A DNA stretch of 64,000 nt, taken from Lolium rigidum. Lineage: Eukaryota; Streptophyta; Magnoliopsida; Poales; Poaceae. The first letter of the stretch is position 1. Every line of letters starts with the position of its first letter. The translations under genes and the position numbers were made by a program. The stretch is from assembly GCF_022539505.1 (NCBI RefSeq), contig NC_061510.1:32637047-32701046 (forward strand), written 5' to 3'. The notes beneath the pieces are model-generated. The model was not told where the DNA came from and searched no databases. It worked only from the letters and a program-made list of their open reading frames with translations. Below are positions 33,672-44,905 of the stretch, piece by piece.

Positions 33672-34327
33672 AGAACAAATTCATTCATCCTGGGGTATCC
33701 TAATCTTCTTGTTGTCCATACATTGCGTGCGTCTTGTATTTTTTTCAGCTTAGTTTGTCGTGAACATTAACAACGTTATTGGCTGCTTTTGGCTGCTGTA
33801 TGCGCTTATGTATTATACTTATTTTTCTCGATTATGCTGTTGTGAATTTATCATATACTAGCTTCTAGATTTGCTGCCATATTGGGCAAAAAACGAGGGC
33901 CAAAAGGCATAAATAACCCCGGAGATTTGCTACTAGATTTGCTGCCATATTGAAGAAAGACAGAAATAGAAGCTTCTCTAGATTTGATACTAATTTGGTG
34001 AAAAAGACAGAGAGAGAAAGAGGGGAAAAGGTGCTCTTAAAAATGCCAATTTGGGCCGAGAGAGACAAAACCCAGCTCCTGCTCACGTGCAACCAAACGC
34101 TATCTCGTCCTGTCCCACGCAGTCCCTTTCTACCAGCCCCACGCGACGCGGGCCCACACGACGCGGCCCCACACGTCAGCACGGAACGGTCAACTTAACG
34201 GGAATCCTGCCGTCTGAGCTGCTTCCGCGGGTTTCAAACAAGGACTTGGGGAAAACTGAGGAAAAACTAAGGAGCTGGGGAAAACTGAGCACAACTAAGG
34301 AACCGAGGGCACGAAAATAGAAATCCC
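33672..34327. other. 3' flank of the F-box gene and right terminus of MULE A
   Basis: 33690-33870 repeats the flank at 265-425. From 33870 ('gatttgctgccatattgggc') to the end at 34327 it aligns with 60210-60633 of MULE B, including 'gccaatttgggccgagagag' and the TIR. No gene. Confidence 0.7.
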
Positions 34328-34462
34328 TAAAAAATTTGGGAACTGAACGATTTGGGAGCTGAATGGGGAGGGGGTAATTGAAAAAAAGATAAGCTACAAC
34401 CTTATATTCTGAAACAAATGAAAAAAAATGTATAGGCACTATAGAAAGGAACGGAGGGAGTA

Positions 34463-35537
34463 ATACATAGACAGTAATCCAACTGCGTCTATGACTAATA
34501 ATCCACCTTCCGGTTAGCATCCGCACCCCTTTCAGTATTAGGTTGCAAGCAACATCTTATCGCATTAAGCAATGTGTGTAAAGTAAACAATAGAGTTACC
34601 CTTAGATAAAACATTATTGTTTACTCCCTAGTAGCAACAACATATCTACAATCTTAGAAGTTATTGTCACTCTTCCAGAAAACTAGAGGCATGAACCCAC
34701 TATCGAGCATAAATACTCCCTCTTGGAGTCACAAGTACATACTCGGCCAGAGCATCTACTAGCAACGGAGAGCATGCTAGATCATAAATAACATATGACA
34801 AATATATAGTCGATCTCAACATAGTATTCAATATTCATTAGATCCTAGCAAACACAAAATGTAGCATTACATAAGGATGATATTGATCATGATAGGCAGC
34901 TCACAAGATCTAAACATGAGGCACAAATTGGAGAACACAACCATCTAGCTAGTGCTATGCACCCATAGTCTAGGGATGAACTACTCACCCATCACTTCGG
35001 AGGCGGGCATGGTGATGTAGAAGCCCCCGGTGATGATCTCCCTCTCCGGCAGGGTGCCGTGAAGAGCTTCAGAACCCTCCCGAGCTAGGGTCGGCGATGG
35101 CGCCCGCGATGAAACTTTTCGTGGATGGAGGCACGGGTCTTAAGGTTTTTCTCGAGATCGTGAATAAATAGGCGGAAGGACGAGGTCGGTGGAGGCCAAG
35201 GGGCCCCCACCTACCCTAGGCGTGGCCAGGGCCTGGTCCATGACTAGGGGAGGCCTGGCCGCCCTATGTCGCCTCCTCGACTCTCCTCTGGACTCCGTCT
35301 TTGTGTCGGTAAATTAGGCACTTCGGCTTTTGTTTTGTCCAATTCCGACAATATTTCCTGTACAACTTTTCTGAAATACAAAATAGAAGAAAATAGGGAA
35401 CTGACACTGTGGCATCTTGTCAATAGGTTAGTGCTAGAAAATGTATAAAAGTGAAACGAAGTGTAAGCAAAACATATATCAATTGGTGTAAAACAAACAT
35501 GTAGCATCAAAATTATGGATATGTTTGAGACGTAGCA
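34463..35537 (-). repeat. Outer LTR of the nest, proximal part
   Basis: Continuation of the LTR at 16955-17450. It ends 'gagacgtagca' at 35537; on the minus strand the LTR begins TGCTACGTCTC. Includes the GC-rich block 34990-35290 typical of these LTRs ('ctccggcagggtgccg'). Confidence 0.65.
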
Positions 35538-35965
35538 AGCATTCCCAAGCTTAACTCATGCTCATTCCCGAGTAGGTAAGTGATAACAAAACTAGTTTTT
35601 TAGGTGACATGCATCCAACACAATCTTGATCAAACTATTGTAAAGCATTGTAAGTTGGGATCGAAGTACTCTAGGCACATGCATGATAGATATAATTCTA
35701 ACAATAGAACTTAGCAACTATGTTACAACATGAAAAGTAACTCAAACAAAGCATGATGAATAATTATGCAATGAAGGCAACTGTTTGTTTACGAGCATAG
35801 AGAAAACATAGCAAAGTGGTACTCAGCTTGTCCTTCATGGAATAGCAAAACAAATGCTAGGACACCTTTAAAGTTCAAAGGGTGACTAGATACAAGTAAT
35901 TTAAGAACAAGCAATAGCATAATCATGAATCAATCAATAAGTCTTGGGACTCTGCGCATTCGCTA
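35538..35965 (-). other. Interior remnant of the outer LTR retrotransposon
   Basis: Starts with the polypurine tract in reverse ('agcattcccaagcttaactc') and 'gagtaggtaagtgataac', the reverse complement of 15240-15275. No coding sequence. The right boundary is uncertain. Confidence 0.5.
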
Positions 35966-36289
35966 GCTCTGCTGAGACCCCCACAAGATCTACCTCATCG
36001 CGCTTCGTCTTCTCGCCAATTCACGCAAGCCAGGGGGCGGAATCGGCCGACCCGGCCCCTTCTTCACCGACATAACTGGAGCTTGCTGGCATCGATACAG
36101 CGCCATCTAACCTCTTCTGCCCTCGCCGACGAGCTCCACAGATCCACGGTGATCTCGTCTGGCTCCCTATCTCGGGGGGAGGGGGGAGAATTGAGTAGTG
36201 AGACAAAACTTGTGATCCATTGTGATTTTTATCTTTTCTACCGCACTAGGGATAAAGTGAATGCATGCGATATTTTTACCATCACTAGT
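35966..36289. other. Unassigned spacer between two elements
   Basis: GC-rich first half, AT-rich second half; small frames only, no domain, no element end recognised before the CACTA terminus at 36293. Confidence 0.3.
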
Positions 36290-36299
36290 GGAAAACAGG

Positions 36300-36500
36300 G
36301 CTATAGTCCCGGTCCATTTGGGCCTTCAGTCCCGGTTCCCGAACCGAGACCAATTAGGCGGGACTAAAGGGGTACCCTTTAGTCCCGGTTCAAAGTTGAA
36401 CCGGGCCTAATGGCCTCGACACGTGGTGCGGCCAGGGAGCTCGCGGTGGAAGGCCTTTGGTCCCGGTTCGTGGTACGAACCGGGCCTAGGTTTCTCGCCG
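36300..36500. repeat. Left subterminal repeats of the CACTA element
   Basis: Several direct and inverted copies of 'tagtcccggttc'/'gaaccgggcct', the probable binding sites of the element's own transposase proteins. Confidence 0.7.
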
Positions 36501-36619
36501 CGGCGAGAATTGCTATTTCTCCGCCGCGGCACAGGTTTAGGCTGTACCAGCGTTGCTGCCGCGGCAGAGAAACGAGGCGTTTCCGCCGCGACGGAGTTTC
36601 AGCAATGCATATATATCAT

Positions 36620-38690
36620 TCAAGAAACCACAAAAAATCGTCATGAATATATATAGACATCGTCAACAGTACACGTAATGCATGCATATTTACAATACAA
36701 CAGCTCCTCGACGAATATCCTCCGCCGTCACGATCTGCCGATAGTGCTCTCCACCTGGGGTAAGGGCCTCGGTAATAAAGAATCCCGCGATTTCCTCTTG
36801 AATTACTTTTATTTGATCCTCCGTTATGAGAGTGTCCCGCAGGCATGTCATCTATATTTAAAAAAGGAGATCAATATATGAATGGAACTCAATACAATAG
36901 ATGGTACTAATTAAGATTAATTGTGAAAATTTGTTATCGTACACGAGTGTGGTGTATTTGGGCATCCCCACCCTTGGGACAGGCCATGTCACGAATGAAG
37001 GTGCAGACTAGTATCCACATAAGTTATTCCCGGGTTCCTCCCTCATACACTTTACAAAAATAGTTCGATCAAACTAATAATCAAGCATCGTATTGAAAGT
37101 AAATATCATATATAAAGTTTCACGGACATAGCTATATATATATAGTACTACTTACAGGGTAATCTTCAAATGTAAGCTCCGGTTTCCATTTACCCGGAAC
37201 AGTATTGATGAACCGTTTCCAAGCCCTGCCCGGCAAAAAATAATGAGTAAATGAGTAATTGATTAGTTGATGATATCTTCGAATTAGAGCAGATGAAGAT
37301 GCCAATACGTAATTGATTGAAACTACCTCTGGAGGATGGCAGCCATGTCCGCCCATTCCGCATATTCTTTACGTTTCGAGTCCATTACTTTTACGACTCC
37401 AAGGTGAAGATCAATGATTAGGAGAATAAAGTGGAATCTGCACAAGCATAGCTCAATGATTACGAGAATAAAGTGGAAGGTGCACAAGCATAATGTATGT
37501 TATATATAACACTCACTTGAAGTTGTAGGGAAAGAATATATCCTCTTTGTCTCGCTTGCTTCTCTAAAAACATTACGATATTGTCCTCTCGTGTCCTTGG
37601 CGAAGTCTCGAACCGTAACTTCATGAACTCGTGTTTGGGTCTATGAACCCCAGCGGTAGGAGCTTGCCTCTTTTGTATTCCAGACTTCTTCATTCCGCAT
37701 AATTAAATCTATAGCGTACACAAAGAATATAATGAGGATAATTGTTAGTGCAAATGAATGAGCTACAAACTAAATTACACAAATAAATCACTTACAAGCA
37801 GTAGCAACCGATGACGGCTTTGTCGAGGGCGTCTTGATTGAATAACCGAAACAGCTTCTTCTAACTCAAGGTTTATCTCGTCTTTCCCACGGAAGTAATG
37901 CTCATCTCTAAGATACACCGTGAGGTAGGCATCACCTCTTCGACAGGCTTTCAGGTACCATTCATGCAACCTTCGCATCTGAGTCCCTAGACGCGCGAGC
38001 TCGCCAGGTTTGACGAGATCAGATCCGTATCTATACATGTTTACCACTTGAGCCGTTGGATAGTAATCTTCGTACTCAACTGATGCTCCCTGAGCTCTAG
38101 CCGCCCGTTCGATCACCGATGCCGTCTCTGGATCATGATAGGGATCCACGATGAAGTGGGGTACGGCCTGAATGTCCTGATGTCCAAGCTGGGCGACTTT
38201 TTTTGCTTCTTTGCTCGCTCTAGAGGACTGTCCAAGAGAGCGGTCATAATCAGATCTCAGCTCAGGTCTCTTCATTCTCGTCTCGGCAAAGTGCTTCACT
38301 GTCTACGGTGGAATAAACATCTTCCTCGGCGCAAGAAACACCTTTTGCTCTTCGATCTCGCTTCATGTGGTAACAACTCCGGAGTCTCGTGCCCTCATCG
38401 GAGTTGATGATCTCTTCGGAGCTGTAGGAGGTGCCGCGGACCGCTTCCTCTTTTGCTTAGGTGGAGGCGGCGGAGTCTCCTGACGAGGAGGAGGAGGCGG
38501 CGGAGTATTTTCACGCGGAGGAGACTGGTCATGCATAGGGGAATCATCATCGCGCAGAGGAGAATCATCACGCGGAGGAGACTACACAGGTGGCGGAGGA
38601 GGCGGAGGTGGCCTGCTTGTTGGCTTCTCACCTGGAAACACAATGTTCGCGGCGGCACAACCACGGGCGCCGGTAGGGGCACCGCCACGG
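36620..38690 (-). pseudogene. CACTA second gene with Ulp1-like (C48) peptidase domain, degraded
   Basis: Multi-exon minus-strand gene. The 5' region (38690-38400) is Pro-rich in the translated frame. Next comes a block to 37796 (donor CTT|GTAAGT) with RMKRPELRSDYDRSL, VPHFIVDPYHDPETASV and YLTVYLRDEHYFRG. Exon 37693-37517 carries TREDNIVMFLEKQ. Then FHFILLIIDLHLGVVKVMD (about 37430-37380, holding the likely catalytic His), AWKRFINTVPGKWKPELTFE (about 37220-37155), NNLCGY (37020) and the terminal exon with IQEEIAGFFITEALTPGGEH (about 36800-36740). Known in CACTA elements as a SUMO-protease-like partner gene. Damage: TAG at about 38314, a frameshift near 37860, and a 1-base deletion at about 37010 just before the catalytic Cys codon. 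Exon limits approximate. Confidence 0.65.
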
Positions 38691-38699
38691 ATTATTGTA

Positions 38700-39010
38700 A
38701 CTTTTTACTAACTATTTCTAAAAAAATACTTTACTAACTATTTCTAAAAAATAGTTTACTAACTATTTCTAAAAATCTAATACTAACAATCTAAAAATCT
38801 AATACTAACAATCTAAAAGGATCTAATACTAACAATAATCCAAAAATCTAAAAAATAATCTAACAATTTCTAAAACTAACAATAATCTAACAATTTCTAA
38901 TAATAACAATTTCTAATACTAACAATAATCCAAAATTTCTAAAAATCTAAAAATCTAACAATTTCTAATACAAACAATAATCTAAAAATCTAAAAAATAA
39001 AAAAAAGGGT
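38700..39010. repeat. AT-rich microrepeats (intron-like)
   Basis: Repeated 'aactatttctaaaaatctaa' and 'aatactaacaatctaaaaat' motifs over 300 bases, probably an expanded intron of the second CACTA gene. Confidence 0.75.
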
Positions 39011-39380
39011 CTGGCCGGGGGCTCACCTTGGCGCCGGCGGAGAGGAGGCGCGTGGCGGACGGCGGCGGCGGCACGGTGGACGGCGACGCGGGCGGAGGAG
39101 AGGAAGGCGACGGGCGCGGGCCTGGCGCGGCGGACGGCGGCGGGCGGACGGCGCGCGGACTGCGAGCCGGCGCGGCGTGGCGTGCGGACGGCGGCGGAGG
39201 CGGGCGCGCGACGGCGAGCGGAGGCAGGCGTGCGACGGCGAGCGGTGGGCGGCGAGCGGTGGGCGGCGGCGCGGTGGGCGGCAGTCGCGGGCGGGGCAGC
39301 CTGGCGGCGTCGTTCCGTCGTCTCCGCGCGATTGATCTCCGCGCGGAGACGAAGTGTGCAGTTATATACTGGCCCCCCTT
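39011..39380. other. Very GC-rich block
   Basis: Dense 'ggcggcgg' and 'gcgagcggtgggcggc' repeats. The plus-strand frame of 522 codons running through here to 40596 is Gly/Ala/Arg-rich low complexity until the AP2 part at 40216; I read the upstream portion as non-coding. Confidence 0.5.
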
Positions 39381-39530
39381 TGGTCCCGGTTCGTGTTACA
39401 AACCGGGACCAAAGGGGGGCCTTTGGTCCCGGTTTGTGTTACAAACCGGGACTAAAGGCCTTTTTTGCTCGCAAAAAAGGCCTTTAGTCCCGGTTTGTAA
39501 CACAAACCGGGTCCAAAGGCCATTTTTTAA
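39370..39530. repeat. Internal 'cccggtttgt' inverted repeats of the CACTA element
   Basis: Three hairpin-forming copies of 'ctttggtcccggttygtgtt' next to 'acaaaccgggacyaaag', the same motif as in the element's termini, but 3 kb from the left end. Confidence 0.8.
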
Positions 39531-39589
39531 AAAAAGTTTCATTCCCGCCTTATTTCAAATGAAAAAAAAGCCACCGCACTGCCACACGT

Positions 39590-39955
39590 GTCCACTGCCT
39601 CCACCGCCACCGCCATGCATGTACAGGCCACCGTCGCCACCGCTGTGTACTGGCCACCGTCGCCACCGCCACCGCCTGGCCACCACCGTCACCGCAATGT
39701 ACGGGCCACCGCCGTGTACTGCCCACCACCGCCACCGCCATGTACAGGCCACCGTCGCCACCGCCACCGCCTGGCCACCACCGTCACCGCCATATACGGG
39801 CCACCGCCGTGTACTGCCCACCACCGCCACCGCCATGTACAGGCCACCGTCGCCACCGCCACCGCCTGGCCACCACCGTCACCGCCATGTACGGGCCACC
39901 GCCATGTACTGCCCACCACCGCCACCGCCATGTACGGGCCACCGCCACCGCCACA
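39590..39955. repeat. Minisatellite of about 107 bp, CCACCG-rich
   Basis: Three to four copies of a unit including 'ccgccatgtacaggccaccg', 'ccgcctggccaccaccgtca' and 'ggccaccgccgtgtactgcc'. It is followed at 39960-40140 by a shorter repeat 'cgccgcttccacgtgccacg'. Frames through it encode Pro/His repeats only. Confidence 0.85.
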
Positions 39956-40152
39956 CGTGTCCCTTCCCCGTGCCACGTGTCGCCGCCGCTTCCACGTGCC
40001 TCGCCCCGCCGCCACCGCGCGTGCGACGTGTAGATCCCGCTTCCACGTGCCACGCCCGCCGCTTCCCGCGCCACCTGTCGCCGCCGCTTCCACGTGCCAT
40101 GCCCCGCCGCTTCCCCGTGCCACCTGTCGCCAAACTTGCCGCGTCGCTGTGC

Positions 40153-40158
40153 TATAAA
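40153..40158 (+). promoter_or_regulatory. TATA box of the AP2 passenger gene
   Basis: TATAAA in 'gtgctataaagcgccgcg', 58 bases upstream of the ATG at 40216. Confidence 0.55.
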
Positions 40159-40215
40159 GCGCCGCGTGCGCGCGGAACCACACGTCGTCGTCGCCTCCAT
40201 TCATTTGTCGCCGGG

Positions 40216-43200
40216 ATGCCGCCGCGCCGTCGCGGCTCGTCCGGCTTCCGTGGCGTCCGAGCGCGTCCGAACGGTAGGTTCTACGCCGAGATGCGCGCTG
40301 GTGGCTTCCGGCTCACCCTCGGCACGTACAACACCCCGGAGCGGCGGCGCGCGCTACGACGCGGCCGCATGGCGATTTCGGCGGCCACGGTGCGACATGA
40401 ACTTCCCAGACGTCGAATCGCTAGAGGAGGCGGAGTTCCTAGCGCCGACGCCGTGCCTCAACGACGACGAGGACCGTCGCCACCACCACCAGGTGCAGCG
40501 CCGGATCGCAATCGCCGAGCACGACGAGGAGTTGATGCGCCAGTGGAGGGCGCAGTTCCCCAACGACGTCGACAACACCGCCGCGTTCTTCGCTGACCTC
40601 CGGGCATAACGCAGGTCCAACAGGCGCCACCGTCGGGCCGTCGCCGTGTTCGAGCTCAACAACCCGAATACAACTTGGGCCGACAACGACCCTCGGTGGG
40701 ACGACATGTAACGACCCGGAAAACCCAATATATTAGATTTTCTCGCTGCTTTTTTTTTTCTGTGTCGTTTTGACGTCATTATCATGCATACATCATATCC
40801 ATGTTTTGTCAAATCCAAAATTATTTTAATAAACTCTATTTTACTTTACTTGGTTTTATTTTTGCCTTCCTCATGTCTCTTGTTATTTAACAACACCCCG
40901 GATCTAAATGTTTGGGATTATTGTAAATTGTTTTAAGTCCTCTGAAAAAGTTTCCAAAATGTTGGCTATTTGATCTTATCTGAAACCACCTCTCTGTCTC
41001 ACCTTTCTACCACTCTTTCCTTGCTTTGAACAAAAATCCCAGGGAAAGTTTCAAGCGGGGCTGCCTCCACTTCTAGCTGAATTCTCCCAGGGACCATCTT
41101 ACCTATCCAGGATAGAGTCCCCCGTCGCCTACTTCCACACGCGAGGAGCGTGAGCTCCCTATCATCCCTCAACCACTCCCCTCTCCCCTCCACTTCCCCC
41201 CCTTTGCAGTCCTGGAACCCTAGCCCTCCTTCCCTTCCCATCCGCCGCCAGCTTCACCCTCTCCAAGAAAACAGAGACAACAGAAACAGAGAGGAAATTC
41301 AGCAAAATTCAGAGAACCTCGCCGGAGAGATCGCCACGGCCCCGACGTTCCTCGCCGCTGTCCGCCATGCCAAGTATGGGGATGCAACCGCCTTGATCTC
41401 CGCTGCATCCTCGTCACCTTCAAGGAGCCGGAGCTGCTCTGGACGGACAAGGCTGTCCACGACCTCCGCTCTGGCCGCCGGCGTCTACAACCATCTGCGA
41501 TCACTCCGGTGCTCCTCCGTCATCGTCGTCTGCACCCAGAGAGCATGGTGAGCATCCTCTTCCAATTCCCCGTCTTCCCCGTCTCGTTTAAGCTCCGAAA
41601 CCAGGCCTCCCCTTTCTGTCCACCGCGGGATGCTGTCACCTGTTTTGTGTAGTTCGTCAGTAAAGTGCACACCTTCTATATCCGTGTCAAACTTACCGCA
41701 GCCGGTTCCTGTCACCAAACCGCTGCAGTTCTTCTGATTTTGTTCCATTTGATTCATCGGGAGAGTGCTGGTTCGATCCTGGTCTCAATTCCCCAGCTCG
41801 CTGCATGTCCTGTGCTTGCTCGTGTCAGCCGAGCCACTCCAATTCAGCTCGCCATGTCCCTGATCCCTTTCGCTGCACATCACTAATCGATCCCAACTTC
41901 ACTGCCACTTGTTTTTCCTTGCCAGACAGCAGTACAGCGCCACCTTTTGTTCACTTTGCATCGCAACCAGGATACACAGAAGTCTTTGCACCACTCCTGA
42001 ACGTTTTGTTCATTTTCTTTCAGCTAGCACATCTTGCAAATCATCAATCCATCCAGCAGCCTGCTAGCTTGCTTGTTTAGCTAGCTATGCATAACATGAA
42101 ACGATCTAGTAGCTTGTCTGCTAGCTTGTGTATATAACGGCACACATCATTCTTTTAACATCTCATGTTCCAGATTTTAGCATCTGTCAAGATTCAGTTA
42201 AATAAAAATGACACTTTCAGTTATGTGTAGCTTGACTGGAATTTCTAGTCTGTTGCCCATCTTCAAAAATGTTTCCCCGCCTATTGTTCATGCTCTTGAT
42301 CCAATTCCATCAGCCCAAGATCAAATCCCTGGAAAGACACACGCCACTATTTTTGTTCTATCTCTGTTTCAGTTTTCAGAACACCTACAGTCCAGTTCAA
42401 GTCACAGCACACGGAATTGTATCCCAATTCTTTTAACCATCCCTGTAAAATGCAAACTGTCATATATGTTGCCATTTAAATCTGTTTTAAACAAAATGTG
42501 GTATGTTTCTAAATCAAAATATGTGTAGAATCTAAATATGTCATCCATATACATGTTTACATCTGGCATCATGTACTGTCGTGTTAGTTTGCATCACACT
42601 AATAAATAAACACGGAGTATTTGTGAATTGTCGGATATGACTTCCTGCTCCGTTTAAATTTGAAATAGTCCACCCATGCCATGCTACTGCCATGCTAATC
42701 AATATTTAACTTTGCCGGTAGAAAAATAACTTGAACCTAATATTTGTTTGTCCGGGGTTCCGACTCCGATTAAATTGGATAAGATGCATTGCACCATCTA
42801 TGCCATGTCATGCATATCATCATGAACATGCTGGATCTTCTTTATCCGTAGTAGTAAGACTTGCACCCGTTGTTTGTTCCAGCATTTGCTTCTTCCCGGA
42901 TAGGATCACGAAGTGGTGTGGTGAGATACGACAAGTGCCTCTGCAGCTTTTCACAGGCGAGCCCTCTCTCTTCACCTATTTTACTCTCTCCCTCGCATTG
43001 CTATCCTTATGTTGCGATTCTTTATCGAGTCACGTGTCCTACCCACTTGTTTACCATAATAATCCTATATGTACCATTCCTTATCCATAGCCGTTGCTTG
43101 ATGTTTGAGCCTTGCGAGTCGTAGGCGTGTTTAGGCTCTGTTGTTTATCTCGATCTGTTATCGGGATATGTTGGGTTGTTGGGAGGTTATCACATGCTAT

Positions 43201-44666
43201 ATCGGTTGTTGGAGATACACATGCTTTACTTAATTGTTAACAACTAAAATTGTAAGCGAGAGGCATCCGTGAGCCCCTTTGCGAAAGCATCGGAACTTTG
43301 ACTTGCTAATGTCCCCTAGGACCCGAGTTCTTGTTATCCGTTCCGAGATTGAGCGCTCTACCCATGCGTGGGGATTCACTGGGACCCCCTCACCCATTAC
43401 CTTTTCTCAAGTTTGTTGAAAAGGGGCCACAACCTTGGTTTTATTTGGTGCACGCATATTTATTACTTGTTGCCTTCGGGTGTTTACTTTCTGTTGCCTT
43501 CGGGTGGTTTATTTCGTACTGCACCGCATAATTGCTAGACGACTTATCTAGTGCTTGGCCGTTAGTGCCCGCCTAGACGCCTACGCAACCTCTGGGTCCG
43601 TCTCGAAGTACGGCCGAACTTCGTCACGGGTAGCTTAGTTGGGTGGCCCCCTAGACTTTCTTGTTGAACTGGGAACGGTCTTGTTGTGAGACATCGCCTG
43701 TAAGAAGCGGGTCGAGCATGCGTATGGTTACATTTGGGCAACCCCTGCAGGGTGTACATCTTATCGATAAGCCGTGTCCGCGGTTATGGACGACTTGGAA
43801 TTGTATAGCTTGATCATAGAACAACTTACACCGTTATCTTGTTGCTAATAATCGATAATAACTTGCGTAGTAATATAGCCTTACTACAACCGTTACCTAA
43901 TAAAACTTGTCCACCGTTGAGTGCCTTTTACATTGCCTCTTCGCAATTGTTGGAGGGGATATGTGTAATCGGCTGGGTTATGTTTGTGTAGTATTTTATC
44001 TGTACCTTGTGCGCTCTCTTATCTTATCTGATTAGACGGATGTTGTAGCGTGTCTCTATTGGTTATAGTTTTGCTGCCACTAAACCTACCATATAGCCCC
44101 CGGCGATATATATATTATACTCGCCCGGCGAGCATAGCTATTTCTAGTCTCGCTAAGTACGTGCCGGCGTTCATTCCTTGGTACTTACTCTCGCCTTTTC
44201 CCCTTTCTCTTTTGCTTCCTCCCTCTTGTCGGCAACCGATGGCCCGACTTTGACAGGTACAAGATGACGACGTTAGCAAGGTTACCCTTCCGGCTTGGCT
44301 CAGGCGTGGTTATGGACGCCATCGGTTATCTTCGGGACTCTTAGTCCAATTTGTATCTTGTCCGTACTCGGATGTATTCGATCTTCTGTATGATTTGGAT
44401 CTTTGTATTGTATATCTGTATCTTGACTCGTTGGAGTCGTTGTTGTAATATATGTATCTTGTGGGCTCTATTGTAATCCTGTTGTAATATTACCGCTTGT
44501 GTTAATTCCTCTGGCATCACGTGTGTGATTCGTCGCGCACGTCGTGTCGGAGGGCGTCTCTGAATCGATATCGTGCGGATTTTGGCGGTATCGCTGGAAT
44601 CCTCATGGTACCGGTTCCGGGGCGTCACACGACATTTGGACCGAGACAACCTCCGATGACGAGTAG
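40216..44666 (+). pseudogene. AP2/ERF-domain passenger gene of the CACTA element, split by an LTR insertion
   Basis: ATG at 40216 begins MPPRRRGSSGFRGVRARPNG; an AP2-like domain follows (GFRGVRARPNGRFYAEMRAG, FRLTLGTYNTPE). At about 40345 a frameshift is needed to reach YDAAAWRFRRPRCDMNFPDV and the Glu/Asp/Arg-rich second half (ESLEEAEFLAP, DEELMRQWRAQFP). A TAA at 40607-40609 replaces a codon (probably Gln), after which the frame continues to RWDD at 40706. The insertion 40707-44629 follows; beyond it WTETTSDDE and TAG at 44664-44666 complete the original protein in frame. AP2/ERF proteins normally bind DNA; this shortened type is a recurrent passenger of grass CACTA elements. Inactive: one frameshift, one nonsense codon, one insertion. 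Confidence 0.85.
40707..44629. mobile_element. 3.9-kb LTR-type insertion (probable solo LTR) in the AP2 gene
   Basis: Starts TGTAACGACCCGGAAAACCC, ends CCGGGGCGTCACA, with the 5-bp duplication CGACA (40702-40706 and 44630-44634). No second LTR copy, no gag/pol, no clear PBS or PPT inside, so the best reading is a solo LTR of a long-LTR family (LARD-like). Its two ends are also imperfect inverted repeats (TGTAACGACCCGGAA and, in reverse, TGTGACGCCCCGGAA). Content is non-coding, with a CT-rich block at 41130-41340 and many short frames. Confidence 0.8.
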
Positions 44667-44905
44667 ATCGACTAGACTAGTTGTTTATCTATTTTAATTG
44701 TATTTTCAATAAAGTCGTTGTGGCAGACGCTGATGATGAGAAAAGTTTCCCGTCAGATTACATGTGGAATTAAAGTACATAGCTCAACTGAAAATTAATT
44801 AAGATACATGGCCAGATAGTACTCGTGCCTAGCCCTATAGTACTCGTGCCTAGCTCAACTGAAAATTAATTAAGATACATGGCCAGATTCGACTGTTCGA
44901 GTCAT

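Larger units (their letters stand above)
17601..34327. mobile_element. MULE A: Mutator-like element carrying a B3 gene and an F-box/DUF295 gene
   Basis: Terminal inverted repeats: left GGGATTTCTATTTTTGTGCC (17601) and right ..GGCACGAAAATAGAAATCCC (ending 34327). Similarity continues inward for about 100 bases or more ('ttagttgtgctcagttttcc' on both). Flanking 9-bp duplications are TAACAAATT (17592-17600) and TAAAAAATT (34328-34336), 8 of 9 identical, as expected for Mutator-like elements. Without the later LTR retrotransposon it would measure about 5.0 kb. No mudrA-like transposase is present, so it is non-autonomous. Cargo: a B3-domain gene (minus) and an F-box/DUF295 gene (plus), divergent. 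MULE B at 54256-60633 has the same ends. Confidence 0.85.
17453..34460. mobile_element. Stowaway-type MITE (about 270 bp) split by MULE A
   Basis: Left half 17453-17600 starts CTCCCTCTGTTCCATTC; right half 34337-34460 ends with the inverted match GGAACGGAGGGAG. Both are flanked by TA (17451-17452 and 34461-34462), the Stowaway/mariner target. The inner sequence 'tatagtgcctata' on the left mirrors 'tataggcactata' on the right. Everything between 17601 and 34336 is a later insertion. Confidence 0.85.

Noticed and set aside
39028..40215. Upstream portion of a 522-codon plus-strand frame
   Set aside because: Gly/Ala/Arg- then Pro/His-repeat translation of GC-rich minisatellites; only the part from the ATG at 40216 has a recognisable (AP2) domain.
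40707..44629. DNA transposon with terminal inverted repeats
   Set aside because: TG..CA ends and a 5-bp duplication fit an LTR-type element better; the inverted-repeat similarity of the ends is short. Kept as an open point in the findings.
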